The notes beneath the pieces were generated by a model. It searched no databases and was not told the origin of the DNA. It saw only the letters and a program-made list of their open reading frames with translations. A stretch of DNA of 64,000 nucleotides, taken from positions 62,001 through 126,000 of the forward strand of contig NZ_AQUU01000002.1 in assembly GCF_000372365.1 (NCBI RefSeq), written 5' to 3'. This DNA comes from Aggregatibacter actinomycetemcomitans DSM 8324 (GTDB taxonomy: Bacteria > Pseudomonadota > Gammaproteobacteria > Enterobacterales > Pasteurellaceae). A program made the position numbers and the translations under genes. Of this stretch, positions 29,961 to 39,731 are shown in pieces. Positions within the stretch are counted from its first letter, which is position 1. Each line of letters starts with the position of its first letter.

Positions 29961-30440
29961 ATGGCTGGAGTAAATAAAGTGATTATTGTCGGTAATTTAG
30001 GTAACGATCCTGAAGTCCGCACCATGCCGAACGGCGAAGCCGTCGCCAATATCACCGTTGCCACCAGTGAAAGCTGGAATGACAAAAACACCGGTGAACG
30101 CCGCGAAGTCACCGAATGGCACCGCATCGTATTTTATCGCCGCCAGGCGGAAGTGGCGGGGGAATACCTGCGTAAAGGGTCTAAAGTCTATGTCGAAGGA
30201 CGCTTAAGAACCCGTAAATGGCAGGATCAAAACGGTCAAGATCGCTACACCACCGAAATCCAGGGCGACGTTTTACAAATGTTAGACAGCCGCGCCGATC
30301 GCCAATCCGGCGGAAACTACACACCGACATCCCAACCAAGTTATCCAAACCAACAACAAAGCGCCCCACGCAGTGCGCCGGCAAGTAAACCTGCCGCCGA
30401 AGCGCCGATGGATAATTTTGATGATGATATTCCTTTTTAA
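29961..30440 (+). CDS. ssb: Single-stranded DNA-binding protein
   Basis: SSB coats single-stranded DNA in replication, repair and natural transformation. The 159-residue protein has an N-terminal OB fold (about 1-112, [18 protein letters not shown]), a Gln/Ser/Pro-rich linker, and the protein-interaction tip ending DDDIPF. GAAGAGG lies before the ATG. CRP-S and LexA-like sites upstream suggest induction in both competence and DNA damage. Confidence 0.97.
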   Translation: MAGVNKVIIVGNLGNDPEVRTMPNGEAVANITVATSESWNDKNTGERREVTEWHRIVFYRRQAEVAGEYLRKGSKVYVEGRLRTRKWQDQNGQDRYTTEIQGDVLQMLDSRADRQSGGNYTPTSQPSYPNQQQSAPRSAPASKPAAEAPMDNFDDDIPF

Positions 30441-30460
30441 TGAACGCAGCATAAATGATG

Positions 30461-30493
30461 AAAAGGTCTGATGTAATGTCAGGCCTTTTTTCT
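30461..30493 (+). terminator. Terminator after ssb
   Basis: AAAAGGTCTGA and TCAGGCCTTTTTT form a stem with a G-T pair, followed by a T-run, 20 bp after the ssb stop. Confidence 0.75.
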
Positions 30494-30545
30494 ATGAAAA
30501 ATTAACAGTGTTTTAGTGGCACTAAAAGTGCGGTCATTTTCTAAG

Positions 30546-31400
30546 TCATTTTCCCTGCTTAAACATCGCAATCAATTCCCTCACCTTAATGCGTTTATGC
30601 GGTGCTTGGCTGATGGAACGTTGTACTTTTAGGCGACGGATTTTGGCGCCTTGGTAGATTTCGCGGGTGAAAGGGGTGTCGTGGTTGGAGATCAGCACTT
30701 GAATGTTGCGTTGTTCCATGGTGTGTTTGGCGAGGTTGGCGAGATCACGCTGGTGGGCGATGGAGAACTCATTGCCGGCGTAATTGGTGAAGTTGCTGTC
30801 TTGTGAAAGCGGGGCGTAGGGCGGGTCGCAGTAAATTACGGAGTTTTCGTCCGCCATTTCAAAGGTTTGTTGAAAATCGGCGCAAATAAAGACCGCACTT
30901 TGTGCTTTGGCGGCGAAAAAACGCAGTTCTTCTTCCGGGAAATAGTGGGTTTTGTAATCGCCGAAAGGAACGTTGAATTCGTTTTTGGAGTTGTAACGGC
31001 ATAATCCGTTGAAACCGAAGCGGTTTAAATAGAGAAATAACACGGCGCGCTGGAAAACGTCAGTGCTTTGGTTAAATTCCTTGCGTTTGCCGTAGTAGTA
31101 AATTTCAGTATTCGCTTCCGGGTGGAAAAAAATCGGTTTACACGCCTGAATATAGCGTTCTACATCCAATTTGACGATATTAAAGAGGTTGATTAAATCG
31201 GGGTTGATGTCCGCCAGAATGTAGCGTTTGAAATTGCTGTTAAGAAACACCGCGCCGGCGCCCACAAAGGGTTCGACCAAGCATTGCTTACGTTTTGGTA
31301 GTAGGCGATTGATTTCGTCCATAAGGCGATATTTACCGCCCGCCCATTTGAGAAACGGGCGGCTTTTGGCTGGCGTAGCGGGTTTAGCGGGTTCAGGCAT
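30546..31400 (-). CDS. dam: DNA adenine methyltransferase Dam (GATC)
   Basis: Dam methylates adenine in GATC and guides mismatch repair and replication timing. The ATG at 31398-31400 gives 284 residues. SAM motif FLKWAGGK and catalytic DPPY (in YCDPPYAPLS) are clear, along with VEPFVGAGAVFLN. It begins 2 nt after the aroB stop, so it is co-transcribed with aroK-aroB. A short N-terminal extension (MPEPAKPATPAK) precedes the conserved domain. Confidence 0.94.
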   Translation of the reverse strand: MPEPAKPATPAKSRPFLKWAGGKYRLMDEINRLLPKRKQCLVEPFVGAGAVFLNSNFKRYILADINPDLINLFNIVKLDVERYIQACKPIFFHPEANTEIYYYGKRKEFNQSTDVFQRAVLFLYLNRFGFNGLCRYNSKNEFNVPFGDYKTHYFPEEELRFFAAKAQSAVFICADFQQTFEMADENSVIYCDPPYAPLSQDSNFTNYAGNEFSIAHQRDLANLAKHTMEQRNIQVLISNHDTPFTREIYQGAKIRRLKVQRSISQAPHKRIKVRELIAMFKQGK

Positions 31401-31402
31401 AA

Positions 31403-32491
31403 TTAATCGAATTGAGAGCAACGATGGATGGCATCAATCACTAAATCTTGATTAATATCTGTTGCTACATAAGCCCGACCGAGAGATTTGAGCAGTACTA
31501 AACGCAATTTACCGTTCAGCACTTTTTTATCGCGCATCATCAACGGTAAGTAATCCTGCGCCGTCATGCCGTCCGGTGAAACAGTTGGTAAATTGGCGCT
31601 TGCCAGGAGTTTCTCCAAGCGTGCCACATCGGCTTTGGTTAAATCGCCTAATCGCTCCGATAACACCGCCGCCATCATGCAACCTGCCGCTATCGACTCG
31701 CCGTGTAGCCAGTTGCCGTAACCCAAATGGGCTTCAATGGCATGACCAAAAGTATGACCGAGATTTAACAGCGCACGATCGCCTTTTTCCGTTTCGTCCC
31801 GTGCCACAATGTCCGCTTTTAATTGGCAGCAGCGGGCGATACATTGCCGGAGCGCAGATTGATCTAGGGCGACCACTTCGTCAATATGCTGCTCCAGCCA
31901 TTCAAAGAAAGGGAAATCTAAAATCACACCGTATTTAATGACTTCCGCCAAGCCGGCATTCACTTCGCGTTTCGGCAAAGTGTTTAGGGTCAAGGTGTCC
32001 ACGATGACGGCATTCGGCTGATAAAAAGCGCCGATCATGTTTTTCCCTAATGGGTGGTTCACGGCAGTTTTGCCGCCAACGGAAGAATCTACTTGCGCCA
32101 ATAAGGTGGTCGGAATTTGAATAAAGCGCACACCTCGTTGATAGCTCGCCGCCGCATAGCCGGCAACATCGCCGATTACTCCGCCGCCCAATGCCACGAT
32201 GGTAGTGTCACGACCGTGATTGGCTTGTAAAAGTGCGGTGAAAATCAGGTTTAAAGAGTCAAGGGTTTTGTATTGTTCGCCGTCCGGCAATAATACGCGC
32301 TCAACGAGACAACCGATTTTTTCCAGCATGTCGGTGACGATGGCAAGGTAATATTGTGCAACGGTCGGATTGGTCACGATCATGACTTTGTTGCCCGGTT
32401 TCAGCGGATAACAATGGGGATCCGTCAATAATCCGGCGCCGATATGAATCGGGTAGCTTCTTTCTTTCAATTCAACACTTACACACAACAT
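31403..32491 (-). CDS. aroB: 3-dehydroquinate synthase
   Basis: AroB makes 3-dehydroquinate from DAHP, the second shikimate step. The 362-residue protein has the NAD-binding [19 protein letters not shown] and metal-ligand His residues in [12 protein letters not shown]. It sits between aroK and dam with short gaps, the conserved aroK-aroB-dam order (damX is absent). Confidence 0.96.
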   Translation of the reverse strand: MLCVSVELKERSYPIHIGAGLLTDPHCYPLKPGNKVMIVTNPTVAQYYLAIVTDMLEKIGCLVERVLLPDGEQYKTLDSLNLIFTALLQANHGRDTTIVALGGGVIGDVAGYAAASYQRGVRFIQIPTTLLAQVDSSVGGKTAVNHPLGKNMIGAFYQPNAVIVDTLTLNTLPKREVNAGLAEVIKYGVILDFPFFEWLEQHIDEVVALDQSALRQCIARCCQLKADIVARDETEKGDRALLNLGHTFGHAIEAHLGYGNWLHGESIAAGCMMAAVLSERLGDLTKADVARLEKLLASANLPTVSPDGMTAQDYLPLMMRDKKVLNGKLRLVLLKSLGRAYVATDINQDLVIDAIHRCSQFD

Positions 32492-32514
32492 TTATTTTGC
32501 TTTTTGGTCATTAT

Positions 32515-33042
32515 TTAACCGTTATAGTTATCAATCAAGTCGATAATCTGCGTTGCCATTACCTTGGCACTTTGGTCATCAGTAGGGAGGGTAATGTCTG
32601 CTACGTCTTCATACAGCGGATTGCGGATTTTCGCCAAATCTTCCAACACCTGACGCGGATCGGCAACATCTTGCAAAAGCGGGCGCTTTTTATCCCGCTG
32701 GGTGCGTTGATATTGCTTTTCAACAGTGGTTTCCAGATAAATCACAATACCGCGCGCGGCAAGCTGGTTTCGATTGTCCTTAGATAACACTGCACCGCCG
32801 CCGGTAGATAACACGATGCCTTGGCGTTGCGTTAATTCGTTAATAATACGTTCTTCTCTTTTACGGAAACCGGCTTCGCCCTCAACATCAAAAATCCAGC
32901 CAATATCTGCGCCGGCGCGTTCTTCAATTTCTGCGTCGGTATCTACAAAATCCATGTTGAGCAATTGAGCAAGTTGGCGACCAATGGTGCTTTTGCCTGC
33001 CCCCATTGGCCCCACTAAAAAAATATTACGTTTTTCTGCCAT
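32515..33042 (-). CDS. aroK: Shikimate kinase I
   Basis: AroK phosphorylates shikimate with ATP. The 175-residue P-loop kinase shows GPMGAGKST (11-19), the shikimate-binding [11 protein letters not shown] and GGGAVL. It lies downstream of the com cluster on the same strand but is separated by 213 bp containing a G-C hairpin, so it likely has its own promoter there. Confidence 0.95.
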   Translation of the reverse strand: MAEKRNIFLVGPMGAGKSTIGRQLAQLLNMDFVDTDAEIEERAGADIGWIFDVEGEAGFRKREERIINELTQRQGIVLSTGGGAVLSKDNRNQLAARGIVIYLETTVEKQYQRTQRDKKRPLLQDVADPRQVLEDLAKIRNPLYEDVADITLPTDDQSAKVMATQIIDLIDNYNG

Positions 33043-33163
33043 TGTTATAATCTTAAATTTATGTCGTCGAAAAGAATGTGATCTTTTAGAAAATAAGAAA
33101 CGACCGTAACATACTCATATGTGGTCGTGTGAAAGCTTTTTGAATATAGAGTTGAAAAGATCA

Positions 33164-33180
33164 CCCCCAAAATTAGGGGG
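33164..33180 (-). terminator. Weak terminator-like hairpin between comE and aroK
   Basis: On the minus strand CCCCC-TAATTTT-GGGGG is followed by TGATCTTTT. It lies 76 bp after the comE stop and could limit read-through from the competence operon into aroK. Confidence 0.45.
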
Positions 33181-33255
33181 AATTATCGCAATAAACCGCT
33201 ACCGTTTTCAACCTAAACAGGACAATTATTTTATCTATTGTGAGGAAAAGCAAAA

Positions 33256-34665
33256 TTATTTCCTATTTAGGTCCTTTTTATTCTCCCCTTTTGCCATGAT
33301 TTGCTCATTTACCCCGATTCGCTTTTGTTTGAAAGCGTCCGGGGTTTCGCCTTTACGCAAAATATGTGGTGTGACAAAAATCACCAGCTCGCGTTTTTGA
33401 TGGCGTTCACTTTCCTTGCTGAATAAATGTTTAATACCCGGAATGTCACCCAGCACTGGCACTTTATCGGTGCCTTTGGTGATGGTATCGCTAAATACAC
33501 CGCCCAGCACAATGGTTTCGCCGTCCTTGGCGAAGACTTGTGTATTAATCTCCTGTTTATCAATAGAAACCACTTCGCCCAAACCGTACGCCACACGGCT
33601 GCCCGGCGAGTTTTGGCTGACGATAAGATCTAACAGAATTTGTTTATCCTGCGAAATGTGCGGCGTGACTTCCAAACCTAGTACCGCCTCACGAAATTCC
33701 ACGCTTTGCGAACCGCTTTTTTCGTTCACCAGAATATAGGGCAATTCCGTCCCCTGTTTGATGCTGGCGCTTTTTTTGTTTGTCGTTAGCAGGCGTGGGC
33801 TTGCGATGATTTCCACATTATTTTCCCGTTCAAGTGCGGTCAATTCTAAGTCTAAAAGTCGCCCGTTGATTTTCGCAACCTGTAACGCCACAGAGCCTGC
33901 CGGTTTCGTGGTCGTGGGAAAATTTACGTTTAACTGATTGACAAGGTTATCAAAGCCGTTGCCCGCCAAACTGCCACCGATACGATGGGCGTTGTCCGTC
34001 GGGCTGAAAATGCCCCAGCGCACGCCCAGTTCTTTCAGGTTTTCATCGTTAATGGTGACAATGCGCGCTTCAATGGCGATTTGCTCAATGGGTTTATCCA
34101 GTTCCTTAATCAGCTTTTTTATGTTGCGGACGGAGCGCGGTTCATCCTGAATCAGCAACAAATTGCTACGATCGTCGAAAGTGATACTGCCGTTAGGCGA
34201 CAACAGGGAACCACTCCCCCCGGTGAGGGATTTCATCACTTCCGACGCTTTGGCAAAGTGTAATTTAATGGTCGCCGTGGTCAGCTGTGCCGGTTCTTCC
34301 GCCATGGGCAGAGAAAGAGGGAAAGGCTCTTCCATTTTGCCGGCAAATTTCGTGTTGGTGTCGCCTTTAGTGAAATAATAAATGCCGTTTTCCTGCCATA
34401 AATCCAGTTGTTTAATTTTTGCCACAGAACGAAACAGCTGATCCAAATCCACGTTTTCCAACTGTAACGACACCGTGCCTTGCAGTTCATCGTCAATAAT
34501 CAAATTGGTATTGTGGGCTAATGCCAACTGCTGCAAAGTCGGAACCAGTGGTGCCTGTTTCAGCCGAATGGAAAACACCGGATTTTGTTCCGCCTGCACC
34601 GCAAGACTTAAAAAACACCCGAAAAACAGACCGCACTTTAGTCGTCGGGAAAGGATCGATTTCAT
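33256..34665 (-). CDS. comE: ComE secretin (PilQ/HofQ family)
   Basis: ComE forms the outer-membrane pore for type IV pili and DNA uptake. The 469-residue protein has a signal peptide (cleavage near AVQA-EQ), an N-terminal STN domain (about 30-85), an N-domain, and a C-terminal secretin domain (about 240-450) with the VPVLGDIPG motif. It ends the comABCDE set and follows comD by 19 nt. In Haemophilus influenzae comF follows; here no comF is seen and aroK comes next. Confidence 0.92.
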   Translation of the reverse strand: MKSILSRRLKCGLFFGCFLSLAVQAEQNPVFSIRLKQAPLVPTLQQLALAHNTNLIIDDELQGTVSLQLENVDLDQLFRSVAKIKQLDLWQENGIYYFTKGDTNTKFAGKMEEPFPLSLPMAEEPAQLTTATIKLHFAKASEVMKSLTGGSGSLLSPNGSITFDDRSNLLLIQDEPRSVRNIKKLIKELDKPIEQIAIEARIVTINDENLKELGVRWGIFSPTDNAHRIGGSLAGNGFDNLVNQLNVNFPTTTKPAGSVALQVAKINGRLLDLELTALERENNVEIIASPRLLTTNKKSASIKQGTELPYILVNEKSGSQSVEFREAVLGLEVTPHISQDKQILLDLIVSQNSPGSRVAYGLGEVVSIDKQEINTQVFAKDGETIVLGGVFSDTITKGTDKVPVLGDIPGIKHLFSKESERHQKRELVIFVTPHILRKGETPDAFKQKRIGVNEQIMAKGENKKDLNRK

Positions 34666-34684
34666 GTTATTTCCTTCAAAATGC

Positions 34685-35077
34685 CTAAAATTTTATGTTC
34701 AATGTAGTGGAAAGCTCGCAATTTTGCGGGTTATCCCAACGTAAAAAACGAATTTCCTGTTTACCGATGTGTTCAATTTTCAGATTTTCCGCCGCAACAA
34801 AATCCCCTTGTTGGGCGAGGTTCACTTGGTTGTCGGCAAGCAAGAGTAATTGCCAATCTTTTTGGTGCTGCAGCACGCCCACTATGCGGATTTGATTAAA
34901 TGCGGTGGACGGAAAAATCGCCTCCGTCCCTTTATAGCACTGGATTACGCTTGTGGTGTCTTTGAGTGATGCGTTCGAGGCGGTGGTTCCGCGTTGGGTT
35001 TTGTCAAAAGGATCATTAGCGGTGACAGACAAGCTGAACAACACGCCGATAAAGAAAACGAAAAGAGGGTGTAACAT
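34685..35077 (-). CDS. comD: ComD, pilus assembly protein (PilP/HofP-like)
   Basis: A 130-residue periplasmic protein with an N-terminal signal segment (about 1-20, SLSVTAN) and a small beta-rich domain (IRIVGVLQHQKDWQLLL) like PilP. It is predicted to link the inner-membrane ComBC pair to the ComE secretin. It overlaps comC by one base. The gene is assigned mainly from position and general resemblance. Confidence 0.8.
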   Translation of the reverse strand: MLHPLFVFFIGVLFSLSVTANDPFDKTQRGTTASNASLKDTTSVIQCYKGTEAIFPSTAFNQIRIVGVLQHQKDWQLLLLADNQVNLAQQGDFVAAENLKIEHIGKQEIRFLRWDNPQNCELSTTLNIKF

Positions 35078-35601
35078 TATTTTTCCTTGGTATGTAATTG
35101 AAATAAAAGTTCGCTGTGAATAGAATGCCCGTCATTGGTATCGGCGTTTTTAATAATGTGCCATTCCAGTAATTCCAGCTCGTCATTAGCACTGAAAAGT
35201 GCGGTCAAAAATTCCCGTAAATCGGTAAACTGTCCGTGCAGTTGCAATTTGAGCAACGGTTTTTGATGAAAATCCCATTGGCTGTGCGCAATGTGCAATT
35301 TCGATGCAACTTGTTGAATCTGCTGATTTATCGGCGGGAGTTTGCCCGCTAATTCCGGTGTGAGTAATTGCTTCGCCGCTTTTTCTTTCAGCGCGGCTAA
35401 GATTTTTTGCTGATGAGCAAGCTTTTCCTGTTGGATTTGCAATTGTTGTGAAATCGCTTCCGCCTGGGAACGCTGTTGCCAATAATCCCATGTGGGAAAA
35501 TAGAGCGCCAATAAACATACAAAAATCAGCAATGCCCTTTGTTGCCAACTCGTCAAGCGGTGCCAATGTTGCAGAAAACCATTTATGCCGTTGAATTTCA
35601 T
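35077..35601 (-). CDS. comC: ComC, pilus assembly protein (PilO/HofO-like)
   Basis: A 174-residue protein with a short cytoplasmic start, one membrane helix (about 23-40, ALLIFVCLLALYFP), a coiled-coil (about 45-85) and a small periplasmic domain. This is the PilO layout. It overlaps comB by 4 bp (ATGA-type coupling) and comD by one base. Confidence 0.82.
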   Translation of the reverse strand: MKFNGINGFLQHWHRLTSWQQRALLIFVCLLALYFPTWDYWQQRSQAEAISQQLQIQQEKLAHQQKILAALKEKAAKQLLTPELAGKLPPINQQIQQVASKLHIAHSQWDFHQKPLLKLQLHGQFTDLREFLTALFSANDELELLEWHIIKNADTNDGHSIHSELLFQLHTKEK

Positions 35602-36116
35602 GGCGTGTCCCGCAAGGTTAAGTTAAATTGAAACTGCAGTTCGTCGGCATTCGGTTTGAACTCCGCTAGTGTGACTTCGGCGAAAAGTGGTTGTTGCGTG
35701 AGAAATTGATTCAACCGGCTGAATTCTTCTTGACTGTGGCTGTAGCCGGTTAAGGTTAGTTGCGCTGTTTTAAGAGACAATTCCGTTAATTCACCTTGTG
35801 TGAGCGGTAACTCTGTTAATTGATTTAACAGCGAAAAAACGGTTTCTTTTGAAACGGGGTGTAATTCCTCCGAATCTGTCTGTGTACTTCGGAGTTGTTG
35901 AATGTGTCGTTGTGTAAGCTGTTGCTCAGGTTGGATTTTGGTCAGTTCGGTTTGTATTGTTTCTGCGGTTTCCGCGTGGCTTTCCGCCAAAGACCCCAGA
36001 ATTAACCAGCCGCTTGTGCATATCAACGCGCAAAGGATAAGTTGATGAAGTAACGCTTTATTCTGTTGACGTTGCAATTGAATGCGCCACGGCAGGAGAT
36101 TGATGTCTTTTTTCAT
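35598..36116 (-). CDS. comB: ComB, pilus assembly protein (PilN/HofN-like)
   Basis: The ATG at 36114-36116 begins MKKDINLLPWR, and INLLPWR is the PilM-binding motif typical of PilN. The 172-residue protein then has one membrane helix (about 24-44), a coiled-coil and a periplasmic domain. It follows comA after 10 nt and overlaps comC. Confidence 0.85.
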   Translation of the reverse strand: MKKDINLLPWRIQLQRQQNKALLHQLILCALICTSGWLILGSLAESHAETAETIQTELTKIQPEQQLTQRHIQQLRSTQTDSEELHPVSKETVFSLLNQLTELPLTQGELTELSLKTAQLTLTGYSHSQEEFSRLNQFLTQQPLFAEVTLAEFKPNADELQFQFNLTLRDTP

Positions 36117-36126
36117 GGTAATCGTC

Positions 36127-36945
36127 TCAAATGTTGTGGTCGGCGTCAAAAAGTGCGGTGGATTTCAACGGCGTTTCCCGTTGCCACAAGGCGTTACCTA
36201 ACGCGATGAACGGTAGCTCGGTTTCAATGGCGTGCCAGCTTTGCGGTATCGCCTGTGCGTCTTTTTCGGTTTGATAATAGAACACCTGCATCGGTTCTTC
36301 TGCATAACGTTGGCAATATTGCGCCAAAAGTGCGGTCAGGTTTCCCTGCGTTTGGAACAGCGTTTGGGTTTGCTGTAATTTGTGTTGTACCGCCAGCAAG
36401 CCCGTTTCGTCCTGATATAAAAACACGGCGTTATTTGGCAAGGCGTGCCCCAAAAAATATTCCGCCGCGCGTAACATCGCTTTTGCCGCGTTGTCTAACA
36501 CGTCAATTTGTAAAGGCATAAGTTGTTGCAAATATTCTGTGGCGATTTGTTGTCTAATGGCAAAAATATCTAACCGAAAGCCCTGTTTTAACGGTGTGGC
36601 TGCGTAGTCATACCACACCTCTTCGGTGGGAATCGGCAGCTCGTTGGTTAAGCTGAAATGGCACTGTTGCTCACATTCCTGAAGGTTCAGGTTATGGGGC
36701 AAAATCAAGGTTTTCTGCCAGATTTGATGGGGCATGATGGCGGTAATAAATTTGTAGGCTAATTTTTTGCGCGGATGGTTAAAACGACGGTTTAAATGGC
36801 TTGTCAGTTCCATTAATTCCAGTTCGCCGAGGCGCAAAAAGTGCGGTTGATTTTGCGGGTCGATCCACGCTGCGTCGATGGTTTCTCCACGGCACCAAAG
36901 ACCGACTTGCAGTGTGGGAATGTGTCTAATAAACATTGGATTCAT
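36127..36945 (-). CDS. comA: ComA, pilus assembly protein (PilM/HofM-like)
   Basis: ComA is the actin-like cytoplasmic PilM homologue that anchors the pilus alignment complex. The 272-residue protein is soluble and is the first gene of comABCDE. It is divergent from mrcA, as in Haemophilus and E. coli (hofMNOPQ). A strong CRP-S match sits 118 bp upstream, at the mrcA start codon. Confidence 0.87.
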   Translation of the reverse strand: MNPMFIRHIPTLQVGLWCRGETIDAAWIDPQNQPHFLRLGELELMELTSHLNRRFNHPRKKLAYKFITAIMPHQIWQKTLILPHNLNLQECEQQCHFSLTNELPIPTEEVWYDYAATPLKQGFRLDIFAIRQQIATEYLQQLMPLQIDVLDNAAKAMLRAAEYFLGHALPNNAVFLYQDETGLLAVQHKLQQTQTLFQTQGNLTALLAQYCQRYAEEPMQVFYYQTEKDAQAIPQSWHAIETELPFIALGNALWQRETPLKSTALFDADHNI

Positions 36946-37062
36946 CCTTATTTACACGATTTAAGTGAGTTTTCGCTTTTGCTTTTGTGGCGTAATCTTT
37001 ATACTTAGCAATCAACTATATTTTTAATCCTTTTAACTTAACGACAATGAAATAAGTGAGAA

Positions 37063-37084
37063 ATTTTCGATGCGGATCGCAAAA
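37063..37084 (-). promoter_or_regulatory. Candidate CRP-S site for the comA operon, overlapping the mrcA start
   Basis: The segment matches the 22-bp CRP-S consensus at 19 positions; its core is TTCGATGCGGATCGCA (one change from TGCGA-N6-TCGCA). It spans the mrcA ATG (37070-37072), so competence control of comA may also touch mrcA initiation. The position fits an activator site for comA transcription. Confidence 0.65.
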
Positions 37085-39637
37085 TTAATATTAAGTTCCT
37101 TATTAACTTTATTTATTCTTGGCGGCATTGTGGCGGGTATGTTCTATATCCAGCTCAAATCCGATTTACCGGATGTGGAAACGCTGAAAACCGTTGAGCT
37201 GCAACAGCCGATGCAAATTTACACTTCCGACGGCAAACTTATCGGGGAAGTAGGGGAGCAACGCCGAGTTCCGGTGAAACTGGCGGATATTCCGGAAAAA
37301 CTCATTCAAGCCGTGTTGGCAACGGAAGACAGCCGTTTCTATGAACACCACGGGCTGGATCCGATCGGCATCGGGCGTGCGTTAATGGTTGCCGTGACCA
37401 AAGGCGGCGCGTCTCAAGGGGCAAGTACCATCACCCAACAGTTGGCGCGTAACTTCTTCTTAACGCCGGAAAAAAGCCTGATCCGTAAAGCCAAAGAAGC
37501 GATTTTGGCAATTGATATTGAAAATGCGTTGGATAAAAACGAAATTCTCGAACTGTATTTAAATAAAATTTACTTGGGCTACCGTTCTTATGGTGTCGCG
37601 GCGGCGGCAAAAACCTATTTTGGTAAAGAATTGAATCAATTAACCCTATCCGAAATGGCGGTGATTGCGGGCTTGCCGAAAGCGCCTTCCACAATGAATC
37701 CGCTGTTTTCGCCGAAACGTGCGCTGGAGCGCCGTAATGTGGTGTTGGGGCGTATGTTGGACCAAAAATACATTTCCAAAGAAGAATATGATGCGGCATT
37801 AAAAGCGCCGATTGTCGCCAGTTATCACGGGGCGCAAATGGATTTCCGTGCGGATTATGTGACGGAAATGGTGCGTCAGGAAATGGTGAGACGCTTTGGT
37901 GAGGAAAATGCCTATACCAAAGGTTACAAAGTTTACACCACTGTGCTTTCCAAAGATCAGGAAACCGCACAAAAAGCGGTACGTGATAACTTAATCGCTT
38001 ATGATATGCGCCATGGTTATCGTGGCGGCGCGCCTTTATGGAAAAAAGACGAAGCGCCTTGGGACAACGACACCATTATCGGTTTCCTGAAAAAATTACC
38101 GAATTCCGAACCCTTCATTCCGGCGGCGGCAGTCGGCGTTGCCAAATCCGGCGCGGAGCTCCTACTGGCTTCCGGTGATAAAATTACGCTGCCGAGCAGC
38201 GCAATGCGTTGGACAGGGCAAGCTAATCCGGTGAAAGTGGGTGATCAAATCTGGATTCGTAAAAATGACAAAGGTGGCTGGATGCTGGGGCAAATCCCGC
38301 AGGCCAACTCCGCTTTGGTTTCCTTAAACAGCGACAACGGCGCTATTGAAGCCATTGTGGGCGGTTTCAGTTTTGAACAAAGCAAATTTAACCGCGCCAC
38401 TCAATCTTTGGTGCAAGTGGGTTCTTCCATTAAACCGTTTATTTATGCGGCAGCATTGGAAAAAGGGTTAACCTTATCCAGCGTGTTGCAGGATATGCCG
38501 ATTGTGCTGAAAAAACCGGGACAGAAAGAATGGCGTCCGAAAAACTCGCCGGATCGTTATGACGGTCCGTTGCGTTTGCGCGTGGGATTAGGTCAGTCTA
38601 AAAATATGATTGCCATTCGCTCCATGCAAATGGCGGGCATTGATTTCGTGGCAGATTTCTTACAACGTTTCGGTTTCAAACGGGATCAATATTTTGCCAG
38701 CGAAGCCCTTGCTTTGGGCGCGGCATCCTTCACGCCGTTAGAAATGGCACGCGGTTATGCGGTGTTTGATAACGGCGGTTATTTGGTCGATCCTTATATT
38801 ATCAATAAAATTTTAGATAATAGCGGTAAAGAAATTTTCGTGGCGAACCCGAAAGTAGCGTGCCCGACCTGCGACAATATTCCGGTGATTTACGGCGAAA
38901 CGGAAAAATTGGACGGCTTTAAAAATACCGACTTAACGCCGGCTGACGAATTTGCCCGCACCGATGAATCTACTAACGGCGAAGAAGTAGACCAAGGCGA
39001 AAGCGTGCCGGATATTCCGGAATTGCAACCGCGTGTCGATTTGGTGAAAGAGGAAAATCTGAACCTCATGGCGGATGCAAAAACCAATGGTTCCGAAGTG
39101 CAATATGCACCACGTGTGATTAGCGGTGAATTAGCGTTCTTAATTCGTAGTGCGTTAAGTACCGCAATTTACGGCGAACAGGGGCTTGGCTGGAAAGGTA
39201 CCAGCTGGCGCATGGCAAATGACATTAAACGTAAAGACATCGGCGGCAAAACCGGTACGACGAATAACTCCAAAGTGGCGTGGTATGCCGGCTTCGGGGC
39301 AAATCTGACTACGGCGGTGTATATCGGTTTTGACGATAATCGCTTTAATTTAGGTCGCGGTGAAGCCGGTGCGAAAAGTGCGATGCCGGCGTGGATTGCT
39401 TATATGAAGCCGATCTTGCAGGATATTCCGGAACGTGCATTGCCGATGCCTGCCAATATCGTAGAAAAACACATTGATTTACGCTCCGGCTTACTGGCTA
39501 ACGATGGGCGCGTGGAATATTTCATTAAAGGAACGGAACCAACCCGTGCTTATGTGGAAGAACACGGCTACTATGTACCAAGCGAACTTCTCGATGGCGA
39601 CAGTTCACCGGGCGGTCAACCGGAAGAATTGTTCTAA
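37070..39637 (+). CDS. mrcA: Penicillin-binding protein 1A
   Basis: PBP1a is a bifunctional peptidoglycan glycosyltransferase and transpeptidase anchored in the inner membrane. The 855-residue protein has one N-terminal helix (about 7-28), the GT51 domain with EDSRFYEHHGLD, an OB-like insert, and a transpeptidase domain with GSSIKPF, SKN (in GQSKNM) and KTG (GGKTGTT). It is divergent from comA (125 bp). The start codon lies within a CRP-S-like palindrome. Confidence 0.96.
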   Translation: MRIAKLILSSLLTLFILGGIVAGMFYIQLKSDLPDVETLKTVELQQPMQIYTSDGKLIGEVGEQRRVPVKLADIPEKLIQAVLATEDSRFYEHHGLDPIGIGRALMVAVTKGGASQGASTITQQLARNFFLTPEKSLIRKAKEAILAIDIENALDKNEILELYLNKIYLGYRSYGVAAAAKTYFGKELNQLTLSEMAVIAGLPKAPSTMNPLFSPKRALERRNVVLGRMLDQKYISKEEYDAALKAPIVASYHGAQMDFRADYVTEMVRQEMVRRFGEENAYTKGYKVYTTVLSKDQETAQKAVRDNLIAYDMRHGYRGGAPLWKKDEAPWDNDTIIGFLKKLPNSEPFIPAAAVGVAKSGAELLLASGDKITLPSSAMRWTGQANPVKVGDQIWIRKNDKGGWMLGQIPQANSALVSLNSDNGAIEAIVGGFSFEQSKFNRATQSLVQVGSSIKPFIYAAALEKGLTLSSVLQDMPIVLKKPGQKEWRPKNSPDRYDGPLRLRVGLGQSKNMIAIRSMQMAGIDFVADFLQRFGFKRDQYFASEALALGAASFTPLEMARGYAVFDNGGYLVDPYIINKILDNSGKEIFVANPKVACPTCDNIPVIYGETEKLDGFKNTDLTPADEFARTDESTNGEEVDQGESVPDIPELQPRVDLVKEENLNLMADAKTNGSEVQYAPRVISGELAFLIRSALSTAIYGEQGLGWKGTSWRMANDIKRKDIGGKTGTTNNSKVAWYAGFGANLTTAVYIGFDDNRFNLGRGEAGAKSAMPAWIAYMKPILQDIPERALPMPANIVEKHIDLRSGLLANDGRVEYFIKGTEPTRAYVEEHGYYVPSELLDGDSSPGGQPEELF

Positions 39638-39656
39638 ACCGCCATTCGCTCAAATG

Positions 39657-39680
39657 AAGCCCGGCAATTGTCGGGCTTTG
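39657..39680 (+). terminator. Terminator after mrcA
   Basis: AAGCCCG and CGGGCTT pair around GCAATTGT, followed by TGTCTTTC. It starts 20 bp after the mrcA stop codon. Confidence 0.7.
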
Positions 39681-39731
39681 TCTTTCGGGAAAAGTGCGGT
39701 CAGCTTTTCAAATGTTTTTTAAGTAGGGATT

